This document shows, in pieces, positions 51,682-62,536 of a stretch of DNA of 64,000 bases (position 1 is its first letter; the number at the start of each line of letters is the position of its first letter). The stretch lies in the NCBI GenBank assembly GCA_023313575.1, contig JAJTTP010000015.1, positions 1-64,000 on the forward strand. Direction: 5' to 3'. The notes under the pieces are model-generated. The model saw only the letters and a list, made by a program, of their open reading frames with translations, was not told where the DNA came from and did not search any database. This DNA is from Eutypella sp. D-1. Its lineage: Eukaryota > Ascomycota > Sordariomycetes > Xylariales > Diatrypaceae. Both the position numbers and the translations under genes were made by a program.

Positions 51682-51985
51682 GGTGGACAGCTCGCGGCGG
51701 AGGCCAGATGTTCTCTGTGGTCTCGTTCCTCGGCTGGTCGACGAACGAACTCTCGATGGTCGAGAAACTAGGGTTCTCGGGAAAGCTTTCTTTCTTGTCC
51801 CGGCCGAAGAGCCGCGACCAACACTTCCACTTGCAAGGATTGTACGACTCTACGGTCGGGAAGAGGTTGAAGCCTTTCAGGATCACGAATAAGACGATCA
51901 AAATAAGCGCAACTGGAATGGCTGAAAACAACCCAATAAGACCGGGGTGATCCGCATATGTCTCTGGAGACGTGGTGAATGACAT
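51587..51985 (-). CDS. Possible N-terminal membrane segment of the interrupted gene, or a separate small protein
   Basis: 132 codons in a different frame from the exon starting at 51681, overlapping it by about 95 bases. Residues about 14-40 form one clear membrane helix (LIGLFSAIPVALILIVLFVI), followed by CKWKCW and a Ser/Pro-rich stretch. That layout suits the start of a single-pass protein whose cytosolic part would be the downstream gene, but I found no credible GT-AG intron that links the two frames. It is either a separate small gene, or the first exon of the downstream gene with a frameshift or an unusual splice. Confidence 0.4.
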   Translation of the reverse strand: MSFTTSPETYADHPGLIGLFSAIPVALILIVLFVILKGFNLFPTVESYNPCKWKCWSRLFGRDKKESFPENPSFSTIESSFVDQPRNETTENIWPPPRAVHHGTHPVNWRSDARMPGAPTHRQEEEAQPGPK

Positions 51986-52219
51986 TGGGGATGAAATATT
52001 GCCGATTTTTATTACGACGATACTCGACTTGCGTGATATGTTACGATTACAAATAGGGTGTATAAGAAGAGCTCATTAACAATTGATGTTGATGATGATG
52101 GTAAAGAGGAATGTGTGTATGTGTTGTTTGATGGGAAGGTGGTCGAACAAGGTAAAGCGTCTCGCACAGGGTTCTTATAGCATAGGGCTTTGACTGTATG
52201 CATGGGAGGAAAACTTTAA

Positions 52220-53395
52220 TCAGGCTACATGATCCAAGGTTCGGAGCAGATTATCCCTTATCGCTTCCACGTCATTCTCTTCCATGTTTTGAAAGCGTAT
52301 CTGGAGAGTTTAATCAGTACACTGCATAGACAGGGAATCACGACCGGGCTGCCAGAAAGAACTTACGATGTCGTCAGTAGCCCCGACACCACCATATAAG
52401 ACGGGCTCCGATAAGCTGGCTGCGATAGCTTTCTCCACCCGCTGTTCCCAAACTCCTTCCCAATTCCACTCGCCGGGCCTTCTGTCCGCGGGCGACTTCT
52501 TGTCGGTCGCCGCTGCATCGGCAGTGTCGTCGCTCATAACGCTACTGGCGGCATCGGGGAACGCCTTCCGACTTTCTGCGCGATGAGTTCTCCATGCATG
52601 CCACGCACCGGGATTACCTGCGGCTGCGAGGGGAATTGAGTCCAGCACGTCCTCGGTGTCGAACGTGCTTCGGATGTAGCGGAGAACCTCGTAGGTGGAT
52701 ATGTCGCCTCTGTTTATCTCGGCGAGCCCCTGCGACCCGGCGGCCGTCGAAGCTTTTGATGAAGACGTATCCCCGCCGCTCAGCGACGAGTTGCTTGGTC
52801 GCGGTGGGGTCTGCGCGTCACTCTGCTGGCCGCTTGGCTTGCGATCGCCGGCGGTGCTTTTACCCGCACGCGCGAACCATCTGGGAAAGCCGTGCCGTAA
52901 GCTAAAACCGCCAGGAGGGAGCGGCTCAACGTCAGTAGCGCTGATGGAGCCGTCGTCCTGGCCTTCAGCCGTGTACATGTAGGTGCTCAACGGTGAAATG
53001 AGAGGGTGAAACATATCAGTCGAGAAGGTGACCAGAGGCGGGAGTTTAGGGTATGAATCGGGAAAGGAGATCTGAAATCTCAGCGTGGCCGTGGCGTAGG
53101 GGCCTTCCCAAGTTCGTCAATACTTGTTCGTAAAGTATATGCATGACCTTTGCACGCGGTGACGGGGTCGGAGGACTCACCATCCCGGACGAACAAGACG
53201 CCTGACCATAAGCTCGGGTCTCCGGGCGTAAGACTTACGAAGATACCCTCGGGGCATGCTTGCTTGAGTCCAGCACTGATGGCCTGGTTAGCGATAAACT
53301 TTGGTTCAATTACGCCAAGGGAATAGAAGTACACACAACTCGACGAGGAGATGTTGCTTCCTCAGTGCTGGTAAACCTGCCAGCCTGGAGGCCAT
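52220..53395 (-). CDS. UBC-fold (E2-like, UEV/AKTIP-type) protein
   Basis: Four exons: 53395-53337, 53275-53181, 53103-52367 and 52300-52220, 323 residues, phases exact. The N-terminal half is a ubiquitin-conjugating fold: LRKQHLLVEFAGLKQACPEGIF, then SLTPGDPSLWSGVLFVRDG, LRFQISFPDSYPKLPPLVTF and FHPLISPLSTYMYT. At the place where active E2 enzymes have HPN and the catalytic Cys there is FHPLISP and no cysteine, so it should not carry ubiquitin; this resembles UEV proteins and the AKTIP/FTS family that works with Hook proteins in vesicle transport. The middle is Ser/Pro/Thr-rich, and the C-terminal part has STYEVLRYIRSTFDTEDVLD and NPGAWHAWRTHR, a fungal extension. The partner role is inference. 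Confidence 0.88.
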
Positions 53396-54749
53396 GATCG
53401 CCTCACAATTCAATATTGGCTTACTACCATACAGTAACGCTTAGGCTTTAGGGTGAATTACATATACGGTTCTGCTGTCAAAATCGAGAAGATTGGAATG
53501 TCTTGAATGTGTAATGTAAGGTGCTAACCACCAATCTCATACATATGTATCCATGGATGTATCCATGAATATCAGAGGTCCATGCTACATAGGGGTCCAT
53601 AAAAGGCCCCCTTGAATCCTGACGGTGATTTAGGACCCCTGTAGCTGTATGCATAATAGCTACTGTTTTATACAAATTATGCCGCTTATGCCGGATGTAG
53701 CTTCTCACATGTTAAAAGTACTCGAAATTGGAATTGGAACTTATCCATTATCGATAAAGTTCTACACTAGTATGTACCTAGGTACATGTCACACCCACCC
53801 ACTTGCAAGGTTATAACTTTGCAAGGATATTTCATGTTAGTTACTCATCTGACCGACCCGTTGGGACAATATGTACTACATATCTTCTATAATTTGTATA
53901 TGAGTACCTGCGTATATTACTTAGTATATAAAAGTGTTTGCTTAAGCCGTTAGCGACTATATTTTCAGTTCCGATAAACGAAGCTATCACCACTTGCCCA
54001 GGTGCCTCCAGAGCTGTCCGAATGTGGAATTGTCTTTTTAAATGCAGATACGTACCTAGGTACTTAAGTAATCAACAATATGAGGGTTGGGCATCCAATC
54101 ATCTTTGGTGTTAAGGCTGAATAATGGGAACTTTAATGGGCCTCAACTTCACTTCTGGTTTAAGGAGTAAGCTGGTTATCACTTCATACTATGGTCCTCT
54201 ACTCTATCGGATGTTCTTTTCCACATATTTTGTATGGGCCTGTACATATTGTCTCTCTAGTGGAGGCTATGCGGCCGCTAACATAAAATATGCTAGCGGT
54301 CTGTAGAGGCGTAGAAAGGTTTCAGGCTTGGAGGGGTTCAAGCTTTTACCCTATAAGCAACCCGTATAAGCACTGCAGCACTTCGGTGATGACGCATCTT
54401 ATCAAGAGATCTGCCCATCTACAAATCAATACTTCAATTCTTTAAGTAACACGCTTTGCCATCAAAGGGGCAAAACGAAGAACTCACTCAACCACTTTTT
54501 TTCGGAGAATTGACACTCGCTTCGGTTCTTTTTTTCCCCCGGATCAATTAACTTTGTGTCTGAAAGTTAAAAGCAACGCAAGAACCTTGCAAAGCACGTT
54601 GACGTTGCGGAGTATTAAACTCGGCATTGAACCTCCGATTTTCGGCCTTGCGTAGGGCCTCTGTAGGGACACTGCCACCTGCGACATCTCACTCTATCTA
54701 CCACGTCTTTTTTTTTACCTTTACTTTTTCCACAGTCTCCTCTCTCATC
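53396..54749. other. Divergent intergenic region
   Basis: 1.35 kb between the E2-like gene and the CCDC124 homologue. It includes the 16-nt palindrome ATGTACCTAGGTACAT (53772-53787) and GTACCTAGGTAC (54052-54063). The right end is a T-rich leader for the CCDC124 gene. No gene was seen. Confidence 0.55.
53772..53787. repeat. 16-nt perfect palindrome built on CCTAGG
   Basis: ATGTACCTAGGTACAT is exactly self-complementary. It is one of several ACCTAGGT sites in intergenic DNA of this window. Confidence 0.8.
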
Positions 54750-55524
54750 ATGGCTGGCAAGAAAGGCGCCGAAAACAGCAGGAAGGTGGCCGGAAACGCC
54801 AAGAAGGCCGAGGCCGCCGCTCAGAAGGCTGCCGCCGAACAGGCAAAGAAGGCCGCAGCAGAGGACGCCGACTGGCAGAGGGGTGCAAAGAGCAACTCTA
54901 AGAAGTGCGTATATCCATGGCTATTAACCAATAACATGTTCCGCCTATGATACCCCCACTAGCTAGCGACTGGATTTGCTACTACGCCGCAATACTTACT
55001 CACATTCCGTCCGCAGGGAAGCCGAGGCGGCGAAGAAAGCCGAGCAGGCGCGCAAGAAGGCAGAGCGCGATGCCCTAGCTGCGGAGGAGGAGAAGAGCCT
55101 GCCGAGCCGGGCGGCGCCGAAGAAAACCAAAACGGCGGTGAAGAAGACGGCGGGCCGAGGACTCGACCTGTCGCAGCTCGACGACGACCAGCCGTCGACG
55201 CTGAACGCGTCGGGCATCAGTAACGCGATCGACGCGCTCTCGGTGACGGAAAAGTCTAACGAGAAGATCGACCGGCACCCGGAGAGGCGATATGCTGCGA
55301 AATTGAACGAATTCAAGGAGAAGCGGCTGGCCCAGATGAAGGCCGACGGCACCGTGAAGGTCTTGAGCTATAACCAGAGGATGGACCGAATCCAACGAGA
55401 GTTCGACAAATCGCCTGACAACCCTTTGAACCAACTCAGCGTCAGCTACAACGCCTCTAAGGAGGATGTCGAGGGGGTCCGACAGAAGAAACGCCAGGAG
55501 ATCGAGAGCAGACTCGGCCAGTAG
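54750..55524 (+). CDS. CCDC124/Lso2-type ribosome-associated coiled-coil protein
   Basis: Two exons, 54750-54904 and 55017-55524, 220 residues; the donor is GTGCGT, the acceptor CCGCAG, and the phase is exact. The start MAGKKGAENSRKVAGNAKKA and the long Lys/Ala/Glu helix match the basic N-terminus of CCDC124 (yeast Lso2). The C-terminal half (IDALSVTEKSNEKIDRHPERR, then YNQRMDRIQREFDKSPDNPLNQ) carries the conserved core of that family. Lso2/CCDC124 binds idle 80S ribosomes and helps restart translation after starvation; that role is inferred from the family. The encoded protein is slightly larger than usual because of an Ala/Lys-rich linker. Confidence 0.9.
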
Positions 55525-56834
55525 AGGTGGGTGGCATGAACGAACGACTGCTCGACCAAGGCGGTGCCAAGACGAATGGAAAATTGTCTGGCGGGACGGA
55601 ACTATCTTCGATGGGGGATGCCTTCGGCCCTGTTGAGATTTTTCACTCTGATCTTCCCCATGGTCGGATATTACAACAGCGACGGGGGTGCATTAAGGCG
55701 CACTGGTCCTCAAGCTAGGGTCGGATCTTCGATCGAGAGCTAGAGATACTCGCCCACTACGCTAGGAGAAAGGTCGAGGGATCCTCTCAAGCAGAGACAA
55801 ACCGTTCCTTATGAAGAAAAGTGCTTCTACCCTTCGGATTGGGAGCTGGGATACATTCACAGAACATTTTGTGATCATCATGAATTTTGGTGCAGAATAG
55901 ACGAGCCGCCAGTACATGTGAAGATATGCGATTAGAAGGCGCCATTCACTTAAGCAATCCGTCACAGACTGATGTATCACATTTCAAGCTCAGCACTTCG
56001 TAGTCCTGACAGTCTGCCTTTGCAAAGCGGATGTAACCGCAGTCGCAGCAGCCGGTGTTAAGACGGACATTAAAATACATGCGAGTTAAAGGCACTCCCA
56101 CCGCACCTATCAAATCTCGGCAATCTTCGGCTCTAACCCGTAGGAATCCCCGTTAAGCCGGGGCAGCGGTAGAGATGATGGTTCCTTCCCTCCCTAAAAC
56201 GGCCCTCTGTAGCGGTAAGCACAGATATTTTCTTACAAGGCACGCGACCACTATCAGCAACTCCCGTGGACCGTTTACGGGTTTTATTAGCCTGGAAAGG
56301 TACCACCCCGGCCACAACTCGACCTGGGGACTTGCCCTGGGGATGAGCCCCGCCAATCAGAAAGCAGCGAATCGCATCACAGGCATTTTGAAGTTCCCCC
56401 TTGTTGGTACCTCGGTACATAGACCCCATAGATGCATATAGATGACGTTCGCAGCAGAAGTTGACTAAACAGTAAGAGACAAACTGGAGAGAGGAAGAGA
56501 GGGAGACATTGACTCTTTTCCACATGCAACCACAACCTTGAAATTCATACCTACCTAGGTAGACCTAACTTGACTTCATGACTTACTCAATTCCCTTAAA
56601 AAAGGAAAACCTTCATCACCTTACCTAAGTTATTGTAGATCGTAGTTTGTGAGCGAATATTTTCCTCTTTTTTCCATTTTTGTATTTCTCTCTTTTCAAG
56701 CTCTCACGATAACCTCATCCAACCTCCACACATCTATTTGTCTCCATCTTCTGACCAGATCCGGAACTGGCGACATAAAAAAAATAAAATAAAAATAAAA
56801 ACCCCGAGCAAAGCAGGTCGTCGGTGGCGAAGGA
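55525..56834. other. Intergenic region
   Basis: 1.3 kb between two + strand genes. It contains the palindrome CTACCTAGGTAG (56551-56562) and a CT-rich promoter-like stretch (56660-56760) just before the carrier gene. No gene was seen. Confidence 0.55.
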
Positions 56835-58178
56835 ATGCCATCGGCGCTCTCGAATCATGTCTCCTCGATGCCAGACACCCCTACATCCACATCTACACCC
56901 ACTGCGCGAGACAGAAACACGGATAGCTTCGTCGGGAGAATGGACGGGGCCGTACGGAAGGCGGGCGAGGTCGTCACGGGTGCCGCCACTAGGGATCGCG
57001 CCGCTCATCAGAAGGCGGACCAGCCGGTAGCGGAATCTGAGGGCCACCACGACCACGTACATAAACCACAACCACATAGACACAGTCTGGACTACGTAAT
57101 GAGGTCTTTTGTCGCCGGCGGTGTTGCCGGCTGCGCTGTACGTGTATTATTTACTGATCCGAGGTTATAATTATATCATGTCATGACTAATGCGATTTCT
57201 TCCCTTTTTTTCTTTCTTTTTCTGCAGGCCAAGACTACCGTTGCGCCGCTCGACCGAGTCAAAATTCTCTTCCAGACGAGCAACCCGCAGTTCGCCAAGT
57301 ACTCGAGCTCCTGGACGGGGTTCGGGCGGGCGATCCTCGACATCTATGGCCGGGATGGCGTGCGGGGGTTGTTCCGGGGCCACTCGGCCACCCTGCTGAA
57401 GATCTACCCCTACGCCGCCATCAAGTTCGTCGCCTACGAGCAGTACCGCGCCGTCATCATCGGCATGCGCCGTCACCATGAGACCTGGGCCCGCCGCTTC
57501 TCCGCCGGCGCCGCCGCAGGCGTCACCTCCGTCTTCTTCACCTACCCCCTCGAGGTCATCCGCGTCCGCCTCGCCTTCGAGACTAAGCACCGCAGCTCCT
57601 CCCTCGCCGACATCTGCCGCAAGATCTACCACGAGCACCCCTTACCAAAGCCACCCGCCGCCGACCTGCGCTCCGGCTCCGCCGAAGCCCGTCGCGCCGC
57701 TGGCGCCCCGCGCCACCCGCGCTCTGGCATTGTAAACTTCTACCGCGGCTTCTCCACGACGCTACTCGGCATGGTGCCGTATGCGGGGGTGTCGTTCCTA
57801 ACGCACGACACGGCGGGGGACCTGTTCCGGCACCCTAAGCTGCGGGAGTACACGACGCTGCCGCGGCCCGCGGGGGTATCGTCGGACCGGCCAGCGCCGC
57901 TGCGGGCGTGGGCGGAGCTGGCGGCAGGTGGGATCTCAGGCGCCATCAGTCAGACGGTGTCGTACCCGCTAGAGGTAATGCGGCGGCGCATGCAGGTCGG
58001 CGGTGCCGTAGGCGACGGCCACCGCCTCCGCATCGCCGAGACCGCCGTCATGATCTTCCGCGAGCGCGGCATCCCCGGCTTCTTCGTCGGCCTCACCATC
58101 GGCTACGTCAAGGTCGTCCCCCTCGCCGCCGTCAGCTTCTACACCTACGAGCGCATGAAACTGCTTGTCGGGATATGA
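56835..58178 (+). CDS. LEU5: Mitochondrial carrier, Leu5-type (CoA transporter)
   Basis: Two exons, 56835-57137 and 57228-58178, 417 residues, phase 0 junction (GTACGT donor, TCTGCAG acceptor). Three mitochondrial carrier repeats are visible. The first is split by the intron (SFVAGGVAGCA then AKTTVAPLDRVKILFQ, motif PLDRVK). The second has FSAGAAAGV and YPLEVIRVRL, and the third LAAGGISGAISQTVSYPLEVMRRRM. The long hydrophilic N-terminus and these words match yeast Leu5 and human SLC25A16/42, which move coenzyme A or its precursors across the inner mitochondrial membrane. The loop of repeat 2 is extended by a Pro/Arg-rich insert. A CT-rich tract precedes the gene. Confidence 0.88.
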
Positions 58179-60301
58179 GATGACGATGAGGCCCAACCAC
58201 CCTCCCCTCCCCGGGCTATTTTGTCCCATGCAGGAGTGTGGTGTGGCTTATTTGTTCATTCCCCCGTGCTCCGGTGTAAGAATGTGAGTGATGGGCAGCT
58301 TGATTTGTTGTCGAGGGGTCAAAAGGCTGGGATCTGTACGTCCGCTCATCGATGGACGAGGCCGGTCTATGGGGGCGCTGGGGGGCCAAATTGTGCGGGA
58401 GTGCGGGCGTTTTGTTCTTATCTATCCGGTTCCATTTTCCATCATCACGAGGGAGACATACATTTCCTCGACGGGGCCACGCAGCACACGACGAACTGTT
58501 AGGCGGACTAGGCGGTGGCGTGCGAAAGGAACGAGGAAGGCCGACGATTAAGCCAGAGCGAAATGGAGTGGTGTAGGAAGTCAAACCGTACGCAAACTTC
58601 GCGGGTGGGACTTCTCGAAACTTATGGACATCTGCAAAACTAGATCAGATCCCCTGGATACATAGACACACAGACAATAGACGAAGAGGGATGGGAATGC
58701 TACATATGTCATCGCTGCACAATTACCATGTCTCTTTGGTTCAGAGGGGGAGGTCCTAGTCGCATCATGTACGAGCTATGGCCACTGCGTACGGATATCA
58801 AACTATAGAAACTCAAATATTAGCATCATATGCTCACGCCTCTTAGTGTTCTGGTTCCCGATTGCCTCAACCTGCTTTATATAGCCGCATCCGAGTGGCG
58901 CCCGGATTCATGTACTTCACTAACGAAGAACATCTTAAAGCCCTATATGTAGCTAGCATACAGTACGATGGGAATACGATTAAGCAGTTAGTTGTTCGGG
59001 TCATGCTATATTTTGTCCAATAACCCCTATGCGTTGGAGCATACCAAAGCGGGTATGTAACTTCTATAAGACAAGGAGAAGGGCTGCAAAACATGCCACA
59101 CACACACACACAAGGGTAGGTTAGGTGAACAGATGTCGTACTTACCGATAAGCTTACCTTTATACCAGCACGTAGCTATAATATACTTACGAAGATACCT
59201 CCCAAGCGGTTTGACTGCTTACGCCTGTATAGGAGGTGGGGGGTAGTTACAACAACTGTGACCAAGTCTATAGCTACCCGCTTTCCCCTCATAGCAACGA
59301 CTTCGTAGTCATTGCCGAAGCCAAACTTAAACCACTGGTACTAAAAAGTACCTATTCACCAACAAGAGCTTGTCCCACCTCAATCAACCAGCTCCGCACT
59401 GCACATATCCATGTCCATAGCCCAGGTAGCTCAGTAAACCCTATTTCATCCCGCCTTTTATCGCGTAGCCCATACATACATAACATTGCCCATTTCGGGT
59501 GTTGACAGAAGTTGTTCTCACTAAGACACTATTCCTTGTTTGTTTATCACTCTATGCCTCGATTGCACCGGTTGTCTATGCACGTAACATACGTGCGGGT
59601 ATAGCTTCCCTCCAGAAAGTGGGTAATTATATCCTCTCCTAATTGGACGAAGCTCTCTCAGTCTTCATAGTCGAAATCCTTGCCAGGAGTGCTGGATTTG
59701 ACAGTCATTCACGTGTGACCACATAGACAGATAGGTAGTAGGTAAGGGATCTATGAGATAGAGGATATATAGCCTTACCCATCTGGGTAGTTATACCACG
59801 AGCGCGTATCTAAAAGGAGTTCAGATGCACGTAGGCAAGTATGGCAGATGTTGCTAGCTGCATACTTATAACACGTACAACGTTCGAATGAATGAGCTCT
59901 GGATAATTCAGTATACATCTTCGCTCGATTCAAAATGTGCATTACGTAGGTGTATATGTATCATAGGGTACAACCATACACGATCAATATACGACGAAAA
60001 GCATGTATCACAGCACTATTTCAAGTAGTCGATGAACAAGAACCAGGTAAGAGAAAAAAGGGGCTCATGCTAGTGATATTTCATATCCAGGCCGAGCCTT
60101 GATTGATTACGTTACCCATTAATTACATACATACATACATAAGTCGGCCCGACAATGGTTTGCCGAAAGCCTGCATTAAATACCTCTTTAATCCGCCTTG
60201 ATAGCACTGTAGGGGGATTGAGTCAGCCACGAATTGCATATGGTAGAAGGACAGGTGGGGGGAGAGAGGGATGGGGATCGGGGGTTGTAGTTCGCGCTGC
60301 C
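58179..60301. other. Convergent intergenic region, no gene seen
   Basis: 2.1 kb between convergent genes. Small frames here show no family words. CA microsatellite at about 59097-59112 and four TACA units near 60123-60140. Confidence 0.5.
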
Positions 60302-62536
60302 TTACCTATATATCCGCCTTACAAAGGCGTACGCGGTCAGGAAGCCGAGGGTGCCGGTGAGGAGGCCGTAGACACAACAAGCCATGAAGCTGTAGGCGAA
60401 GAAGAGCAGGGAACTGACGAAGCCGGTGATGTGCAGATTAGCGAAGTAGTACCAGGCACAGTAGAGGAAGACCCAGACAGCGCTAGAGCCGCCAACGGCG
60501 AAGGAGCGCCACCACCACCGGTGGTCCTCGGCGCAGAGCTGCGTGTATACCGCGACGACCGTGACCTCGGCCACCGTCACCACCAGGATGGCCGTCACCG
60601 CTGCCAGGAACCCGAACAGGTAGTAGTACCCGCTTTTGTCCTGCCACACCGACTGGAATACGAAGATGAGCTCGATGAAAATCACTGCGAACGGCACCAA
60701 CCCCGCCAGTAGCACCGATTGTGGACCCCGGGCGTACCAGGCCTGCTGCGGAATCTGACGGGCGATGCTGGCCGTCTTGGTCGGATGCTCCCAGGCGCCG
60801 GTCTTAACGAAGCCATACCACGAGCCGACGTAGACGAGAGGGACCTGGATACAGAGCCACAGCAGGACGATGGCGATCAGCGTCCCGAAGGGGATGGCGG
60901 TGCTGGAGGCCTGCGCCCAGACAAACAAGTTCAGGATGAAGATCAGGCTGAACAGGAGACCCGGGATGAGGAATGCCGTCACGAGCGCATTCTTCGCGTA
61001 GTCCTGCCCGTCAAACGTCTTGTATACGCGAGCGGAGAAATAACCGGAGAAGACACCAGCGAAGACGAAGAGCCCAACACCAGCACTGATGAAGCCGCCC
61101 CGGAAGCTGGGGTTGAGCACCCCGATAGCGCTGAGGAAGATCAGGCCAACCGCCATAAACAGCAGCTGCATGCCGGAGCCCACCAGAGGGGCGAGGAAGT
61201 AACCGTATCCGGGCTTCCGGAAAACGTCGGCGTGGAGCAATTTCCAACCCGTTACGTCCTCGAGGGCCTCGTCGTCGGATGAGAGATCGCCTTCGTGGTC
61301 GAGCTCGTTCCCCTGCTCCAGCAAGCCGAGGCCGGTCTTCTCGGACTTGGGCGAGCGGGCGGGCCTCGGCTTGCGCGTAATCCGCACCTTACCATCCTCG
61401 ACGGAGACCTCCCTATACCCCTTGATGTCGGACCTGATGGTTCTGGCCAGGATGATCAGAGTGATACCGCTCAAGAGAGCACAGATGACCAGGGAGTTGA
61501 CGATGGCCAACCAATGAATCCTGGAGCCCTCCTCCTGGTTTACGAAGTAGAGATCCCAGCGGCGGTTCCACTCTATGGAATCGTCCTCTCGGAAATAAAC
61601 GGAGTAGGAATAAGGAATGGTAATGGTATCATCGTCATTGCCCTCATCCTCTAGAGCTTCGGGGCGGTAGGAGGAGTGGGGGAACTGGCTGATCACATCC
61701 TTCTCGGTGCTGGTCCTGTTAGGCGGCATGTAGAGCTCGAAGTTTTCCTCCACGTCATGCAGGTCGACGGGACAACCGTGTTCGCGCTTCTCACTGGGCC
61801 CGACACTCTTAGGATAGACCTCGAAACCAACGACAACCTTGCCCCCCTTCTCGCCAGCTCGACCCGGGGCGGAGCGGTAGCGGATGACAATAGTGTGGTG
61901 GTTGTTTAGATAATAGTGCGGCTTGCCGGTGCCGGAGGAAAAGTCCGTGTAGCCAAGCTTGAAGCCAGCGGCATAATATTTCCGGGTCTTGTCAACGGTG
62001 ACGAAGCTGGTAGCGCCGGGCAGGTTGTCCACAATCCACTCGACAATGTAACCATCTTTGACCATCTGTTTCGCCCTCCTCAGATCTTTCCTCGTGACTT
62101 CCCGACTACACAGGTAACTGCATTCCTTGTCCTGTCCTAGCACCAGATCAATATCGGAAGTGACGATACGGTCGCCGCGAAGGACCTCGCCCAAGTTTAG
62201 TGATATGCTCTGTCCGCTGAAGAGAGAGCCGTGGCTCTTGCCGGTGGGTGGGCAGACGAAAGGGAGATCGTAGTAAGCATACTGTAGTTCGGTGTTATCC
62301 GAGTATACCTTGTTCACCATTAACGGAATATGTTCGTTCTCCTGGTAACTCTTTATAGACCAGCCTGTATCCAATCCACACATGGCATTGGTTAGATGTG
62401 ATAATTCAAAGCCGGACCGGATCGGGGGATATCTCGGGGGATATCTCGGCTTACCTGGGATGTAGAAGGCGTTCACTTGCGACAGGGCCAGAGCGGAGGA
62501 GAGCCATTTCAGGCTCGTCTTCGCAAAGTTTCCCAT
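60302..62536 (-). CDS. TM9 superfamily (EMP70/nonaspanin) protein
   Basis: Two exons, 62536-62455 and 62364-60302, 714 residues. The start is the ATG at 62536; the frame is also open a little upstream. A signal peptide (WLSSALALSQVNA) is followed by the conserved FYIPGWSIKSY, restored only when the 90-nt intron 62454-62365 (GTAAGC...ATACAG) is removed; that intron has no stop and is in frame, so an unspliced reading looks open. The lumenal domain has PLMVNKVYSDNTELQYAYYDLPFVCPP; then come an acidic cytosolic loop (DLSSDDEALEDVTGWKLLHADVF) and eight more membrane segments, ending KxxxRIYR-like (FVRRIYR). The family resides in Golgi/endosomes and helps sort membrane proteins with glycine-rich TM segments. 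Yeast members are Emp70 and Tmn2/3; I cannot tell which. Confidence 0.92.
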   Translation of the reverse strand: MGNFAKTSLKWLSSALALSQVNAFYIPGKPRYPPRYPPIRSGFELSHLTNAMCGLDTGWSIKSYQENEHIPLMVNKVYSDNTELQYAYYDLPFVCPPTGKSHGSLFSGQSISLNLGEVLRGDRIVTSDIDLVLGQDKECSYLCSREVTRKDLRRAKQMVKDGYIVEWIVDNLPGATSFVTVDKTRKYYAAGFKLGYTDFSSGTGKPHYYLNNHHTIVIRYRSAPGRAGEKGGKVVVGFEVYPKSVGPSEKREHGCPVDLHDVEENFELYMPPNRTSTEKDVISQFPHSSYRPEALEDEGNDDDTITIPYSYSVYFREDDSIEWNRRWDLYFVNQEEGSRIHWLAIVNSLVICALLSGITLIILARTIRSDIKGYREVSVEDGKVRITRKPRPARSPKSEKTGLGLLEQGNELDHEGDLSSDDEALEDVTGWKLLHADVFRKPGYGYFLAPLVGSGMQLLFMAVGLIFLSAIGVLNPSFRGGFISAGVGLFVFAGVFSGYFSARVYKTFDGQDYAKNALVTAFLIPGLLFSLIFILNLFVWAQASSTAIPFGTLIAIVLLWLCIQVPLVYVGSWYGFVKTGAWEHPTKTASIARQIPQQAWYARGPQSVLLAGLVPFAVIFIELIFVFQSVWQDKSGYYYLFGFLAAVTAILVVTVAEVTVVAVYTQLCAEDHRWWWRSFAVGGSSAVWVFLYCAWYYFANLHITGFVSSLLFFAYSFMACCVYGLLTGTLGFLTAYAFVRRIYR
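62365..62454 (-). other. 90-nt in-frame, stop-free intron of the TM9 gene
   Basis: Starts GTAAGC and ends ATACAG, with a CTAACC branch-like word. Its length is divisible by three and it has no stop. Near its 5' end is a tandem CCGAGATATCCC-type duplication. Confidence 0.85.

Noticed and set aside
57171..57638. Long antisense frame over the mitochondrial carrier gene
   Set aside because: GC-rich coding DNA gives open antisense frames; the sense strand has three carrier motifs and exact splicing.
60155..61282. Two antisense frames over the TM9 gene
   Set aside because: They are shadows of a well-supported gene with no domain words of their own.
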